The notes below the pieces were generated by a model. It did not search any database. It was not told the origin of the DNA and worked only from the letters and a program-made list of their open reading frames with translations. This document shows positions 10,831-21,223 of a stretch of DNA of 64,000 nt, in pieces (position 1 is the stretch's first letter; each line of letters opens with the position of its first letter). Made by a program: the position numbers and the translations under genes. The stretch comes from Megachile rotundata (lineage: Eukaryota > Arthropoda > Insecta > Hymenoptera > Megachilidae): NCBI RefSeq assembly GCF_050947335.1, contig NC_134993.1, positions 9,920,001 to 9,984,000 on the forward strand, written 5' to 3'.

Positions 10831-12721
10831 AGGGAATTAGGAAACCAGGAAATCTAAAAACCCATAAATAAACAATTTTACAAACATAAAAATTTAGAAG
10901 TTTAAAAAATCACAAATCACAAAAATCTTCAAACTCACATAACAAATTTATATTGTTTGAAACATCATTTCTGTCTGTCTATCAATTGAATCAATTCCAA
11001 CGACTAACAACGAATATCCGAACGCTTCGATTATTTCATCGTATCACTCGAACAGAGCAATTCCACGAACTTCGTCACATCGAGTTCTCGCAATAGCACC
11101 TACCAATTAACGTTCGTATCGATTTCAAGCAATTATCAAGTTTCTTGCTCTCCTCGGACGCTAAGTCGAGACTGTGAACGTAGATGCAGTAGAAACTCCC
11201 GTCCTTTGCGTTAACGGAATCTTTAGAAGTTCGTTTAGTGACTTCATCTTGGTCTCATTAAAACGAGGGCCATTAGTGGCTGTGACGTAAATGGAGTAGA
11301 ACGATCTTAATATCCCGTACGATATTTTTGCCGGGGGATGATTTAATCTCATTTAGAGGACTGTACCGTGTGACGGCCGCGTCATTTTTCAACAAAAGTG
11401 TCTCGCGCGACCCACAAAAGCTACACCCTCGTCAGTGTCACTGCTTTCAGTAACTTGATTCACATTCGGTGGCTCAGGAGACACAAAAGAAGAATAATTA
11501 GACCCTTGACTATCGAAACCTTCATTAGACTCGTTTTTCAACACTCTTCACGACCTACATTCAACGGCTAACCGAAGTTGTGTGTTTTTTCTAGTTTTAT
11601 CGGGGACGCGGTGAAATACTGTATATTTTTTGGTTAAATGGTCATTTGGTTCGTTGATTGTCGTGAAGATTATTTATAACTGTCGGGAAACACGATATTT
11701 GATAATAAAGAGTGCAGTAGTGCATTTAGTTTCGCGTAATTCGTCAGATAGGTTATGAGGCACGTACGCCATGAAAGCGCGCCAAGTTTGAATCGCAGTT
11801 TGAATTGTTCGGTCAAAACGCGTCGAAACAAGTAAAATAAAAGAAAGAAATTAATGAAATTGGAGTGACACGTAAATTGAGATGTTTATTTGAGATTAAA
11901 TTAAAAAATAGTGGTAATAATAATATTCTTGAAATGTTAATATGAAATGAAGTATTGTGTTAATATAACAGGCGTATAAAATTATTTTTAATTTTTGTTA
12001 AGCTTATTTATTTAACAATTTCTTTATTTATTTTTTCATTCCTTTTACAATTTTTTTTTTATTAAAAAATGAAAATATTAAATCTCATCATTTTTAAGTT
12101 AATAAAATTTTAGTAATGTTTAAACATTTTAAATATTATGAAATATAACCTTGCAAATTTGAAAGTATAGAAATTTAAATATGAAAAAATTAGTTAATTT
12201 AGAGATTTTTAAACTTGAAAATTTGCATAAATAAAAATTTGAAAATCTGTAACATTAAAACATTGAGAAATTACAAATTTAAAGATATGTAAATTTAAAT
12301 CTGAAAATTTCAAATTGATCATCCGAAAATATAATCAAAGGTACATAAAAAAATGTTCAGCTTCATTTGAAGAAAGCTTTCAAATATTTAAAGTACGAAA
12401 TACTGCCGATGTCAAGTTAGTGTGCGAAATATGTCTGACAGTCGACGGACATTTTTCACTTGCTGACTTCTACATACATCTCTTCTCTTTTGCCTTCAAG
12501 ACCACTTACATGTCAGTCAATCTTGATTCACAACATTTTAGTCTACCTTTTAATGCTCTTCTTGTTTGAGAAAATGTACGTTGTTGAAGTTTCTCTTGAT
12601 GCTACTCGGATTAAAAGTGATGTGAAATGTGTTGTAACTTGTTTTCGTGATGCATAGTAAATAATGCAAGTTTTATTTTATGATTTATAGTATAACAATT
12701 TGTAAGATTTGAGATTTGAGA
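10831..12721. other. intron spacer with CpG-rich island
   Basis: Intronic. About 10980-11830 is CpG-rich unique sequence that could be regulatory or conserved noncoding. About 11830-12720 is AT-rich. No acceptor/donor-flanked Ig-like coding segment was recognised, and the two flanking exons join in frame without one. Confidence 0.45.
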
Positions 12722-12976
12722 ATTTTGGAATTTGGGAATTTAGGGACTTAGGGATTTAGGGATTTAGGGATTTAGGGATTTAGGGATTTAGGGATTTGGG
12801 AATTTGGGGATTTGGGGATTTGGGAATTTAGGGATTTGGGGATTTGGAAATTTGGGGATTTGGGAATTTGAGAATTTGGGGATTTGGGAATTTGGGAATT
12901 TAGGAATTTGGGGATTTGGGGATTTGGGAATTTAGGGATTTAGGGATTTGGGAATTTGGGAATTTGGGAATTTGGG
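12722..12976. repeat. 9 bp minisatellite, TTTAGGGAT / TTTGGGAAT (left flank of copia)
   Basis: Tandem 9-base units. The last 164 bases (12813-12976) match 17801-17964 right of the retrotransposon with a single difference noticed, so the element is inserted into an array that already had a higher-order repeat of about 216 bases. Confidence 0.9.
12972..12976. other. target-site duplication, left copy (TTGGG)
   Basis: TTGGG immediately precedes the LTR and recurs at 17744-17748 directly after the other LTR. Five bases is the usual Ty1/copia duplication size. The surrounding array contains TTGGG often, so the match alone is weak evidence. Confidence 0.75.
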
Positions 12977-13171
12977 TGTTAGGATTAGCTCCAGGAAAAT
13001 AAACTGCAGTGCTGAGGTGAACGGAAAATACTTTAATAATATAAAAATGTCTTTACAAAATGCGCGGTGCTTCGTAGACGAAGGTAAAACTGTAACTGTA
13101 GGACAAAGCATCGTGATGCGTGTTCGGACGCGCATAGCGCAGTTCATTTGTTTTGTCCGTTACTTCCAACA
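12977..13171 (-). repeat. 3' LTR of the copia element
   Basis: 195 bases, read as identical to 17549-17743. Ends are the short inverted TGTTRG / YYAACA. On the element's strand a TTTTTATATTATTAAAG stretch (complement of about 13031-13049) is the best TATA-like candidate. No standard AATAAA signal was seen. Confidence 0.95.
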
Positions 13172-13180
13172 CTCCCCCTC
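13172..13180 (-). promoter_or_regulatory. polypurine tract (GAGGGGGAG)
   Basis: CTCCCCCTC on the plus strand is GAGGGGGAG on the element's strand, directly abutting the 3' LTR. This is the expected place and composition of the plus-strand primer. Confidence 0.9.
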
Positions 13181-13245
13181 AAAACAAGGATGTACGCTTA
13201 TCGCTGATGTATACAATGTTTCGCTAATTAATTACTACAACGCAT

Positions 13246-16200
13246 TTATTTACAATGTCGATCGTTATACATAAAAGACGCGGTACATTTCTGATGACGC
13301 GGGCCGGTTAAACCTTTTGTTAATACGTCCGCTATCTGATCGTTTGACGCTTTGTAAAAAACTTTTATTTCGCCGTCCTTTAATTTTTCTCTTACAAAGT
13401 GGTGTCTAATGTCTATATGTTTCGAACGGCTATGAAAAGTTGGGTTTTTGGCCAATTCGATAGTACTCTGATTGTCGTTGAATATCGGTACATGTTTCTG
13501 CTTAAAAATTCCTATGGCCTTTAAAAAACTTTGCAGATGCACTGCTTCTTTCGTCGATTCCGACAATGCCATGTACTCCGCTTCCATCGTGGAAAGCGCA
13601 ACCGTGCGTTGTTTTCGCGATTCCCAGCTTACAGGTCCGCTGTTTAACAAAAATATAAATCCGGTGTATGACCTTCGATCGTGCAAACTCGACCCCCAAT
13701 CGGCGTCTACGTAACCCCTTAATATACCGTCGCCTTTTTGGAATCGTATCCCGCGATCAATTGTTCCTTTTAAGTAACGTAGTACGCGTTTTGCCGCGAT
13801 ACAATGTTGTCGGTCATAGCACGAATTAAATTGGCTGAGACTGCTGGCCGCATGGGCTATGTCGGGGCGTGTGGCCGTAGCCAAGTACATAAGGGATCCG
13901 ACGAGTTCCCTGTACGGAAAATTTTTAACGTCGGCGCTTTGTTTTTCGCATTTGGTTAGTTTCTGGGAAGGATCAATCGGTGACGTCACGGGATTCGAAT
14001 TTAACATGCCGAATTTTTCTAAAACTCTTTTCGTGTACGCGCTTTGCCGCATTTTTATTTCCGTACCGTTGTGCTCAAATTCGATACCCAAACAATGTCC
14101 GATCTTCCCTAAATCCGTCATTTCGAATTTTTGCATGAGTTGTTTCTTAATGCGTTCTAACCATTTAAAATCTTTCGCGGCTATTACTATATCGTCTACA
14201 TATACGGCAAGAACGAGAAATTGCTCCCCCTTTCGCAATATATACACGCATGGATCAGCATGGAGGGGGACGAAATCCATGTTTCGCAATTCTTCGTCGA
14301 GGCGTTTATTCCATTGCCTACCCGCTTGTTTCAAACCGTATAAAGCCTTTTTTATTTTACATACTTTATCGCCGCTCGATAATTCGTTTAGCATTTTTCG
14401 CGCCTTATCACTATATTCTACGGGTCCGTCCGATATGATGTCGCGCAACGCGTCAGGGAGAATGTCCGGAATCGTCATGAAAATATCTTTATCGACTTCT
14501 CCATTCAAGTACGCAGTTGACACGTCCAATTGATGGACTTGCATATCGTATTCGACGGCTAGAGCTATTATCAATCGTATCGAGCTCAATCTCGTAACGG
14601 GCGCGTGCGTTTCTTCGTAATCTAAACCCGGGCGCTGAGCAAAACCGCGTGCGACTAAACGCGCCTTCCTCCGCGTCACCTGTCCGTCGGTGTTTATTTT
14701 GTCGCGGAGAACCATGCGACACCCAATGACTTCGCGATCACGAGGGCGTTCAACGATCTCCCATACGTCGTTCTTTAACATCGCCGCTATTTCTTCCCGA
14801 ATCGCGACACGCCACTCCGTTTTATCCGGGCCGGAAAGCGCGGTTTGCAGCGGTATCTCGGCCATACCAGCTGATTCCGTCGGATGCGAAGATACGGCGT
14901 CTTCGAATAATTCGTTCTCTCCTTCAGATTGAGAATCACTTTGAATATCGTTTTGAGTTTCGACCGTACCGCGTACTTTTCTCGGCCTACCACGGCTCCC
15001 GGTCCGGATAATTCGTGGCCTACCTACCCGGTACCTGACTTCGTTCACGCGTGTCGGAATAGAATCGGACTGTTGCGAAGGATTTATGGGCACTTCAACG
15101 ATACTATTCTCGCGATCGATTGTTTGACTATCGTTTCTCAACTGATCCCTGCTTTCCATGACTTTCGAGGTTGTTTTATCATTTTGAATATCTATCTCTA
15201 CATTATTTTCGGAATACGAATTCTCGTTTCTCGCTCGCTCTTCGCAATTTATTTTCAGTGGCCCTTTTAACGTCTCGTCTGCCGATTTTACATCTCGAGA
15301 TATATCGACGCGGTTCTCGTCGGGAAGCCATATTCTAAAACCCTTTGTTTCATCCGAATAACCGAGGAATATTCCCTCTTGCGCGCGCGGTTCGAATTTC
15401 GACTTTTGACGGTCTCGAACTCGGGTTATGACCTTTGAACCAAAAACCTTGAAATACGACGCGTCCGGTACTTTACGTGTCCATCGATAATAAGCGTTGT
15501 CGCCGTCGAGAGCGCGAGACGGTAATCTATTACGCGTATAATTCGCGTTCGCTATCGCCTCAGCCCAAAATCGCTTCGACAGTCCCGCCTGGAGAAGTAA
15601 ACATCGCGCCGTTTCAACTAATGTTCGATTTTTACGCTCGGCTACACCGTTTTGTTGAGGCGTGTGCGTTACGGTCAATCGTCTTTTAATGCCGCACGAA
15701 TTTAGGTATTCGTTAAACTCATTACTGAGAAACTCGCGACCATTATCAGACTGCAAATACTTTATTCGCGCGCCTGTTTGATTTTCAGCGAAATTTTTAA
15801 ACTTTTTAAAAACAGATAACGCTTCGCTCTTTTGTTTCAAGAAAAAGACTTCGCACCATCGCGTATAATCATCAATGAATAATATAAAATATTTCGCGCC
15901 GCCGATCGATTCGACGCTCATCGGTCCGCATATATCGGTATGAACTATCTCGAGAACACCTACGGCACGGTTCGAACTTTTTGGGAACGGTAATCTTGTC
16001 ATTTTTGATCGCAAACAGATATCGCAAGTAGGTAGTTTTTCGTCTTTTCCGAAGGAAACGCCGCGTATACTTTTATCGCGATTTATTTTTCGCAAACTTT
16101 CCTCGTTAACGTGACCGAGACGCCGATGCCACAATTCCATATCATTTACCGTTTTTAAATTTGCATTGCTCACAAAAAACGCGGATTGTGCATAATATAA

Positions 16201-17421
16201 ATTATCGCGTCGGTCAGCGGTGAAAATTGTTTCCCCGTCGGGCGCAAACACGGTGGCGTTATGCTTTCTAAACAGAACACTGCATCCCTTATCGGTAATT
16301 TTCGCGACCGACATAAGGTTCATGCGAAGGTCGGGAACGAACAACGCGTCGCGGAGTTCTATAGTTTTTCGCGAATTCGAGTCTTTTATGGATAATCGCA
16401 CTGTACCTTGACCTTCCACCTGTGTTGATGCACTGCTAGCGAGGTTTAACGTATCGCACGTTGACGTTTTCATCTCGACGAAAGAAGACGCGTCGCCGCT
16501 CATGTGGGATGAACAGCCGCTGTCGAGACACCATTTCCCTTCTGTACCCTTTTCGCGAATGCGTTGGTCGGCCTGGAAAGCGACTTCCTTCGCTCCTGGT
16601 GCACTGCTACTGGAAAAATCTTCTTTAGCCATTCCTGCAGTTGACTGCCGTTGCCCGCGGAACAGTCCGCGGCATTCCGAAACTCGATGTCCTATCTTTT
16701 TACAGCGGAAACAACGTAGTTTTTCCTTCGGGTTTTTATTCGGCTCTTCTGTTGCGGTATCATGGCGCTTCCATTGCGCTGTGTTTGACCTGTCCGGCTT
16801 GGTCAATTTTCTTACCCACATCGCGCTATCACTCGACTCTTTTGCTTTATCGGTTCGCGCAGCGCTCTCTTCTAAAATTTTTATTTTAAGCGCTTCGGGC
16901 GTCGGATATTCATCTCGGGATTCGATGGCCACCCGAAAATTTTCGAACGAACCGGGTAAACTGTACAGCAGAAGAACGGCGAGCATATCCGGGTTGATTT
17001 TAACCTCCATGTCTTCTAATTTGTCGACCGCGTCAAAGAAAGAGTTCATATGCGATCTCACGTCGTCGCCTTCTGCCATTTTTCGCAAAGCAAGCTGCTT
17101 CAATAGCGTCGCTTTTCGCGCCGGACCTTTCGACTGGTAAATACCTTCTAATTTCTTCCAGATCTCGTTCGATGTCTTGCAATTTTTAATTTGTTTAATT
17201 TCGGACGGGCTAATTGCTAATATCAAATCGGATCTTGCCTTTGCGTCCGCTTCGTCCCATTGTGTTGCCGCTTCGCCCTGAGTTACGTCGGGTCGTATTT
17301 TATTGCCATTAACGTACTTCCAGTTGTCGTTTTTTATCAGTAGAGCTTCCACTTGAATTTTCCACGTGTCGTAATTGTCTTTTCCGAGTGGTTCGATGCG
17401 CACTGAAGTTGAGGAACTCAT
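13246..17421 (-). CDS. copia-type Gag-Pol polyprotein, 1391 aa
   Basis: Self-replication polyprotein of a Ty1/copia retrotransposon in one uninterrupted frame, close to the roughly 1400 residues usual for insect copia. Order by residue: Gag capsid domain about 1-230; CCHC zinc knuckle 237-250; aspartic protease with DSG at 300-302; integrase zinc site H432, H437, C466, C469; integrase catalytic D496, D559 and E595 with 35 residues between the last two; copia-type RT with QLDVSTAYLNG around D966 and YVDD at 1074-1077; RNase H with D1239 and E1280, ending in an ADVLTKGL motif. All catalytic residues looked for are present, and there is no stop or frameshift. The first ATG follows a 127-base leader after the LTR. 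How Gag is made in excess of Pol (splicing in Drosophila copia) is not visible. Plus-strand frames inside this interval are shadows. Confidence 0.97.
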   Translation of the reverse strand: MSSSTSVRIEPLGKDNYDTWKIQVEALLIKNDNWKYVNGNKIRPDVTQGEAATQWDEADAKARSDLILAISPSEIKQIKNCKTSNEIWKKLEGIYQSKGPARKATLLKQLALRKMAEGDDVRSHMNSFFDAVDKLEDMEVKINPDMLAVLLLYSLPGSFENFRVAIESRDEYPTPEALKIKILEESAARTDKAKESSDSAMWVRKLTKPDRSNTAQWKRHDTATEEPNKNPKEKLRCFRCKKIGHRVSECRGLFRGQRQSTAGMAKEDFSSSSAPGAKEVAFQADQRIREKGTEGKWCLDSGCSSHMSGDASSFVEMKTSTCDTLNLASSASTQVEGQGTVRLSIKDSNSRKTIELRDALFVPDLRMNLMSVAKITDKGCSVLFRKHNATVFAPDGETIFTADRRDNLYYAQSAFFVSNANLKTVNDMELWHRRLGHVNEESLRKINRDKSIRGVSFGKDEKLPTCDICLRSKMTRLPFPKSSNRAVGVLEIVHTDICGPMSVESIGGAKYFILFIDDYTRWCEVFFLKQKSEALSVFKKFKNFAENQTGARIKYLQSDNGREFLSNEFNEYLNSCGIKRRLTVTHTPQQNGVAERKNRTLVETARCLLLQAGLSKRFWAEAIANANYTRNRLPSRALDGDNAYYRWTRKVPDASYFKVFGSKVITRVRDRQKSKFEPRAQEGIFLGYSDETKGFRIWLPDENRVDISRDVKSADETLKGPLKINCEERARNENSYSENNVEIDIQNDKTTSKVMESRDQLRNDSQTIDRENSIVEVPINPSQQSDSIPTRVNEVRYRVGRPRIIRTGSRGRPRKVRGTVETQNDIQSDSQSEGENELFEDAVSSHPTESAGMAEIPLQTALSGPDKTEWRVAIREEIAAMLKNDVWEIVERPRDREVIGCRMVLRDKINTDGQVTRRKARLVARGFAQRPGLDYEETHAPVTRLSSIRLIIALAVEYDMQVHQLDVSTAYLNGEVDKDIFMTIPDILPDALRDIISDGPVEYSDKARKMLNELSSGDKVCKIKKALYGLKQAGRQWNKRLDEELRNMDFVPLHADPCVYILRKGEQFLVLAVYVDDIVIAAKDFKWLERIKKQLMQKFEMTDLGKIGHCLGIEFEHNGTEIKMRQSAYTKRVLEKFGMLNSNPVTSPIDPSQKLTKCEKQSADVKNFPYRELVGSLMYLATATRPDIAHAASSLSQFNSCYDRQHCIAAKRVLRYLKGTIDRGIRFQKGDGILRGYVDADWGSSLHDRRSYTGFIFLLNSGPVSWESRKQRTVALSTMEAEYMALSESTKEAVHLQSFLKAIGIFKQKHVPIFNDNQSTIELAKNPTFHSRSKHIDIRHHFVREKLKDGEIKVFYKASNDQIADVLTKGLTGPRHQKCTASFMYNDRHCK

Positions 17422-17534
17422 CTTGACAAAAACTTTAACTTTTCACAACTTTTCACACTCACTGCACTATCGCGAATTAAATTCGTCGTACTAAAAAATG
17501 TTCGTTTAATTTTCCACACGCGACCAGAATGTGT

Positions 17535-17548
17535 CTGGGCCCATAACC
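17535..17548 (-). promoter_or_regulatory. primer-binding site matching the anticodon half of initiator tRNA-Met
   Basis: CTGGGCCCATAACC on the plus strand abuts the 5' LTR and equals the anticodon stem-loop of initiator tRNA-Met. The element's RNA therefore has GGTTATGGGCCCAG, as in Drosophila copia, where a cleaved 5' half of that tRNA primes synthesis (established for copia; inferred here). Confidence 0.9.
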
Positions 17549-17743
17549 TGTTAGGATTAGCTCCAGGAAAATAAACTGCAGTGCTGAGGTGAACGGAAAA
17601 TACTTTAATAATATAAAAATGTCTTTACAAAATGCGCGGTGCTTCGTAGACGAAGGTAAAACTGTAACTGTAGGACAAAGCATCGTGATGCGTGTTCGGA
17701 CGCGCATAGCGCAGTTCATTTGTTTTGTCCGTTACTTCCAACA
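17549..17743 (-). repeat. 5' LTR of the copia element
   Basis: 195 bases, same length and reading as the 3' LTR at 12977-13171. On the minus strand this copy would drive transcription of the element. Confidence 0.95.
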
Positions 17744-17748
17744 TTGGG
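17744..17748. other. target-site duplication, right copy (TTGGG)
   Basis: Matches 12972-12976. See the left copy for the caveat about the repetitive target. Confidence 0.75.
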
Positions 17749-18830
17749 AATTTGGGAATTGGGAATTTAGAGATTTAGGGATTTAGGAATTTAGGGATTT
17801 GGGGATTTGGGAATTTAGGGATTTGGGGATTTGGAAATTTGGGGATTTGGGAATTTGGGAATTTGGGGATTTGGGAATTTGGGAATTTAGGAATTTGGGG
17901 ATTTGGGGATTTGGGAATTTAGGGATTTAGGGATTTGGGAATTTGGGAATTTGGGAATTTGGGAATTGGGAATTTAGAGATTTGGGAATTTAGGAATTTG
18001 GGAATTTAGGGATTTGAGAATTTAGAAATTTAGAAATTTAAGGATTTGGGAATTTAGGGATTTGGGAATTTGGGAATTTGGGAATTTGGGAATTTGGGAA
18101 TTTGGTAATTGGGAATTTAGAGATTTGGGAATTTAGGGATTTGGGAATTTAGAGATTTGGGAATTTAGGAATTTGGGGTTTCGAGATTTGGGGATTTAGG
18201 GATATGGGAATTTAAGAATTTGGGAATTTAGGGATTTGCGAATTTAGGGATTTGGGAATTTAGGGATTTGGGAATTTGGGGATTTGGGAATTTGGGGATT
18301 TGGGAATTTAGGGATTTAGGGATTTGGGAATTTGGGAATTTGGGAATTTGGGAATTTGGGAATTTGGGAATTGGGAATTTAGAGATTTGGGAATTTAGGG
18401 ATTTGAGAATTTAGGAATTTAGAAATTTAAGGATTTGGGAATTTAGGGATTTGGGAATTTGGGGATTTGGAAATTTGGGAATTTGGGAATTTGGGAATTT
18501 GGGAATTTGGGAATTTAGGGATTTGGGAATTTGGGAATTTGGGAATTTGAGAATTGGGAATTTGAGAATTGGGAATTTAGAGATTTGGGAATTTAGGGAT
18601 TTGGGAATTTAGTGATTTGGGAATTTATGGATTTGGAAATTTAGAGATATGGGAATTTAGGAATTTGGGGATTTAACGATTTTGGGATTTCGAGATTTGG
18701 AGATTTAGGGATATGGGGATGCTGGAGTTTAAAGACATGGGAATTTGGAAATTCAAGGATTTGGGGATATGGGGATTTAGGGATATGGAGATTTGTAGAT
18801 TTAGGAATTTAAAAAGTTGGAGATTTGAAA
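17749..18830. repeat. 9 bp minisatellite, TTTGGGAAT / TTTAGGGAT (right flank of copia)
   Basis: Continuation of the array at 12722-12976. Units are 9 bases with periodic GGGAATTGGG junctions one base short. Its first 220 bases or so repeat the left flank, and it decays rightwards into diverged units by about 18830. Confidence 0.92.
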
Positions 18831-18994
18831 ACATTTTAAATTTAGAAAATATGGAGATTTGAAGATATGGGAATTCTAGAGTATGAGTATATAGATATTT
18901 GGAGACTTAAGGATTCTAAATTTGGTGATTTGGAAATTTATGGATTTAATGAACCTACAAATTCGGAAATTTATGGATTGCAAAATTTAGGAAT

Positions 18995-19510
18995 TTGGGG
19001 ACTTGAGAATGTGGGAATTAACCCTATATAGTTATATTATTCATTATATAAAAATGACATCAGAAATCTATTAACTGCTCTTATAATTAGACACTCTCAA
19101 TATATTACCGATAAACCACATTTGGGACTTGAGAATGTGGGAATCAATCCTATATAGTCATATTACTCCTTGTATGGAAAAATGACATCAGAAAGCTATT
19201 GACTGTTCTTATAATTAGACAAACTCTCAATATATTGCCGATAAACCACATTTGGGACTTGAGAGTGTGGGAATCAATCCTATGTAGTCATATTACTCCT
19301 TGTATGGAAAAATGACATCAGAAAGCTATTGACTGCTCTTATAATTAGACAAACTCTCAATATATTGCCGATAAACCACATTTGGGACTTGAGAATGTGG
19401 GAATCAACCCTATGTAGTCATATTACTCCCTGTATAGAAAAATGACATCAGAAAGCTATTGACTGCTCTTACTAGACAAACTCTCAATATATTGCCAAAA
19501 GACCACATTC
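18995..19510. repeat. 130 bp tandem repeat, four copies
   Basis: GACTTGAGARTGTGGGAAT boxes at 19000, 19126, 19256 and 19386 give periods of 126, 130 and 130. Units share CTATRTAGTCATATTACTCC and AATGACATCAGAAAGCTATT. Similarity between copies is high. The array ends about 180 bases before the acceptor of the second Ig exon. Confidence 0.92.
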
Positions 19511-19686
19511 GTCAAAATTGAAATTAAACGTAAAAATTTTTTATATTGAAAACATTCAATATGTAAAAACAGGGAAATTTAGAAATATAGAGATTAAAAT
19601 TGAAAATATTTAATATGAAAAACTAAGGAAATTTAAAACTTACATGAAATGTAATATTTATAATATATATTTTCGTATAATTTCAG

Positions 19687-19860
19687 ACGGAGAAATAGTT
19701 GGACATCCTCGGCTACGATTAATCGGAGACCAGAACGCCGGTATTTATAACCTGAGGATCACGGACGCTTCTTTGACCGACGATGGAGAATATCAGTGCC
19801 AAGTTGGTCCATATGTACGGATTAAACCGATTCGAGCCAATGCTCATCTCACCGTTATCT
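19687..19860 (+). CDS. nephrin/Sns/Hibris-type receptor, exon encoding second half of Ig domain 1
   Basis: This internal exon of 174 bases has acceptor ATAATTTCAG| and donor |GTAAGTACTC, phase 1 to phase 1, and completes the Ig domain begun at 9620-9763. It contains PRLRLIGDQNAGIYNLRI (strands D and E), then SLTDDGEYQCQVGP with the canonical D.G.Y.C around the second disulphide Cys, and ends in an IRANAHLTVI strand G. GIYNLRI...DD..YQCQVGP...IRAN..LTVI matches the nephrin/Sns/Hibris first domain better than Kirre/Roughest. Splitting one Ig domain across two phase-1 exons is common in this superfamily. The joined codon across the intron is Asn, and no residues appear to be missing. The next domain's exon was not found in the following 44 kb, so either the intron is very long or a short exon was missed. 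Confidence 0.9.
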
Positions 19861-21223
19861 GTAAGTACTCGACAGATTTTCTTTTTTACTATTCACATAT
19901 CTATCCTTGATAGAAATCAAGTTTTATTCCCTTTTGCTGAAAAATTGGCAAACACGAAAAATGCAGGTAGTTAAATTAGTTGCGCAGGTGAAAAAAACCG
20001 AAAGAAAATACTGGAATACTTTTTAAAGACTTTTTTTTTAATTAGGGGAACTTTAATGAGGTTTCAGGAAAATTTTATAAAAAATTTCACAGAAATATGT
20101 AAATTTAAAAATAAAAATTTTTTACTTAAAATCTTTGTAGAAAATTTTTGTCAAAATATTTCTAACAAATTATAAGAAAGTATGTATATATACATTTTTA
20201 GAAAATTTGAACAAATTTTTTAAAAAAATTACATTTCTACAAAATTTAAAAAATTTGTTAAAAATTACACTTCTAGAAAATTTAAAAAAGTTGTTAAAAA
20301 ATTAAATTTCTGGAAAATTGAACAAATTTGTTAAAAATATTAAAAAAAAAAATGTATGTTCATTTGTAGAAAATTTTTCAAAAGAATCTATGCATTTCTA
20401 TAAAAATTGACAAAAATTTATTGGCTGCTTCTGAAAAAAGATAAAATTATAAATTTTTATAAAAAACACAATTTATAGTGAATTTTATAAATTATAAAAC
20501 AAAAATTCTTAACTTCGAAATCTTGTCAATTTACAAATTAACAATTCATCAAATCATTCAAGAGTGACCTGAAAAAATTGACCTTCAGAAAAATATAAAT
20601 AAAATTTTCTAATTAAAATAAATTTTTAAAACTGCCCAAATGAACTAAATTAAATTTGTACAAAAAATATCAATCTTCCTCAAAGATTAAATTCTGACAA
20701 ATGAAACAATTTAAATATTGACCGCGACGCAGATCAACATAATTTGAATTAAGAGATGCTTTTGCATAATTAAAAAGTTCCTTTCATTTCCTGAAAGACG
20801 TTCCTCTTTCCCCTTATATAATTGTCATTTTTTTCTTGAAGGACGATCTTGAAAGCATATTTCCTTGGAGAGTATTCTTTTCTTGGACACTTCCTGTTTC
20901 AGGTATACTGAGAATCTTGTTAAATTTTTGTCTACTTCGGAAACATTATGAATTTGTATAAAAGATATGAAATGAGTGTTTTATTGGTTCATGTATTTTT
21001 ATGGTTCATGCATTCTGATCGGTTTCAAGTTTGGGACTATGCGATCCCAATTGTATGTGGGTTTAAAATAGATTTATTTAAACAATTTTGTTGAGGAAAA
21101 ATATTGTGGGTTTTTGAAAATTATTTTTGCGAAATTTTTTGTTAGGATTTCAATTTGATTTTAGGTTTTTAAATATTGAATATTGAATGATAGGTGTTTG
21201 ATGTTGAATAATAAATGGTAAAT
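19861..21223. other. AT-rich intron sequence
   Basis: Very AT-rich with many A and T runs and near-repeats of AAATTTGTTAAAAAT around 20200-20400. No exon or element recognised. Confidence 0.55.

Larger units (their letters stand above)
12977..17743 (-). mobile_element. complete Ty1/copia LTR retrotransposon, antisense within the Ig-gene intron
   Basis: A 4767-base element with 195-base direct LTRs beginning TGTTAGG and ending CCAACA, a 5-base target duplication, a primer-binding site, a polypurine tract and one intact Gag-Pol frame. Gene order is Gag, protease, integrase, RT, RNase H, which defines Ty1/copia (Pseudoviridae-type) rather than Ty3/gypsy. No envelope frame is present. The LTRs read as identical, so the insertion is recent on the scale of LTR divergence. 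It lies in the minisatellite of the intron, opposite in orientation to the host gene. Confidence 0.96.

Noticed and set aside
13859..17140. Plus-strand open frames of up to 224 codons
   Set aside because: They are antisense shadows of the copia polyprotein and have no domains of their own.
12977..17743. Endogenous retrovirus
   Set aside because: Integrase precedes reverse transcriptase (copia order), the element is 4.8 kb, and there is no envelope frame.
9620..19860. Kirre/Roughest or Dscam assignment for the Ig exons
   Set aside because: VLEG...CEV...VQW.KDGF and GIYNLRI...DD..YQCQVGP...IRAN fit the nephrin/Sns/Hibris first domain better. A database search would settle it.
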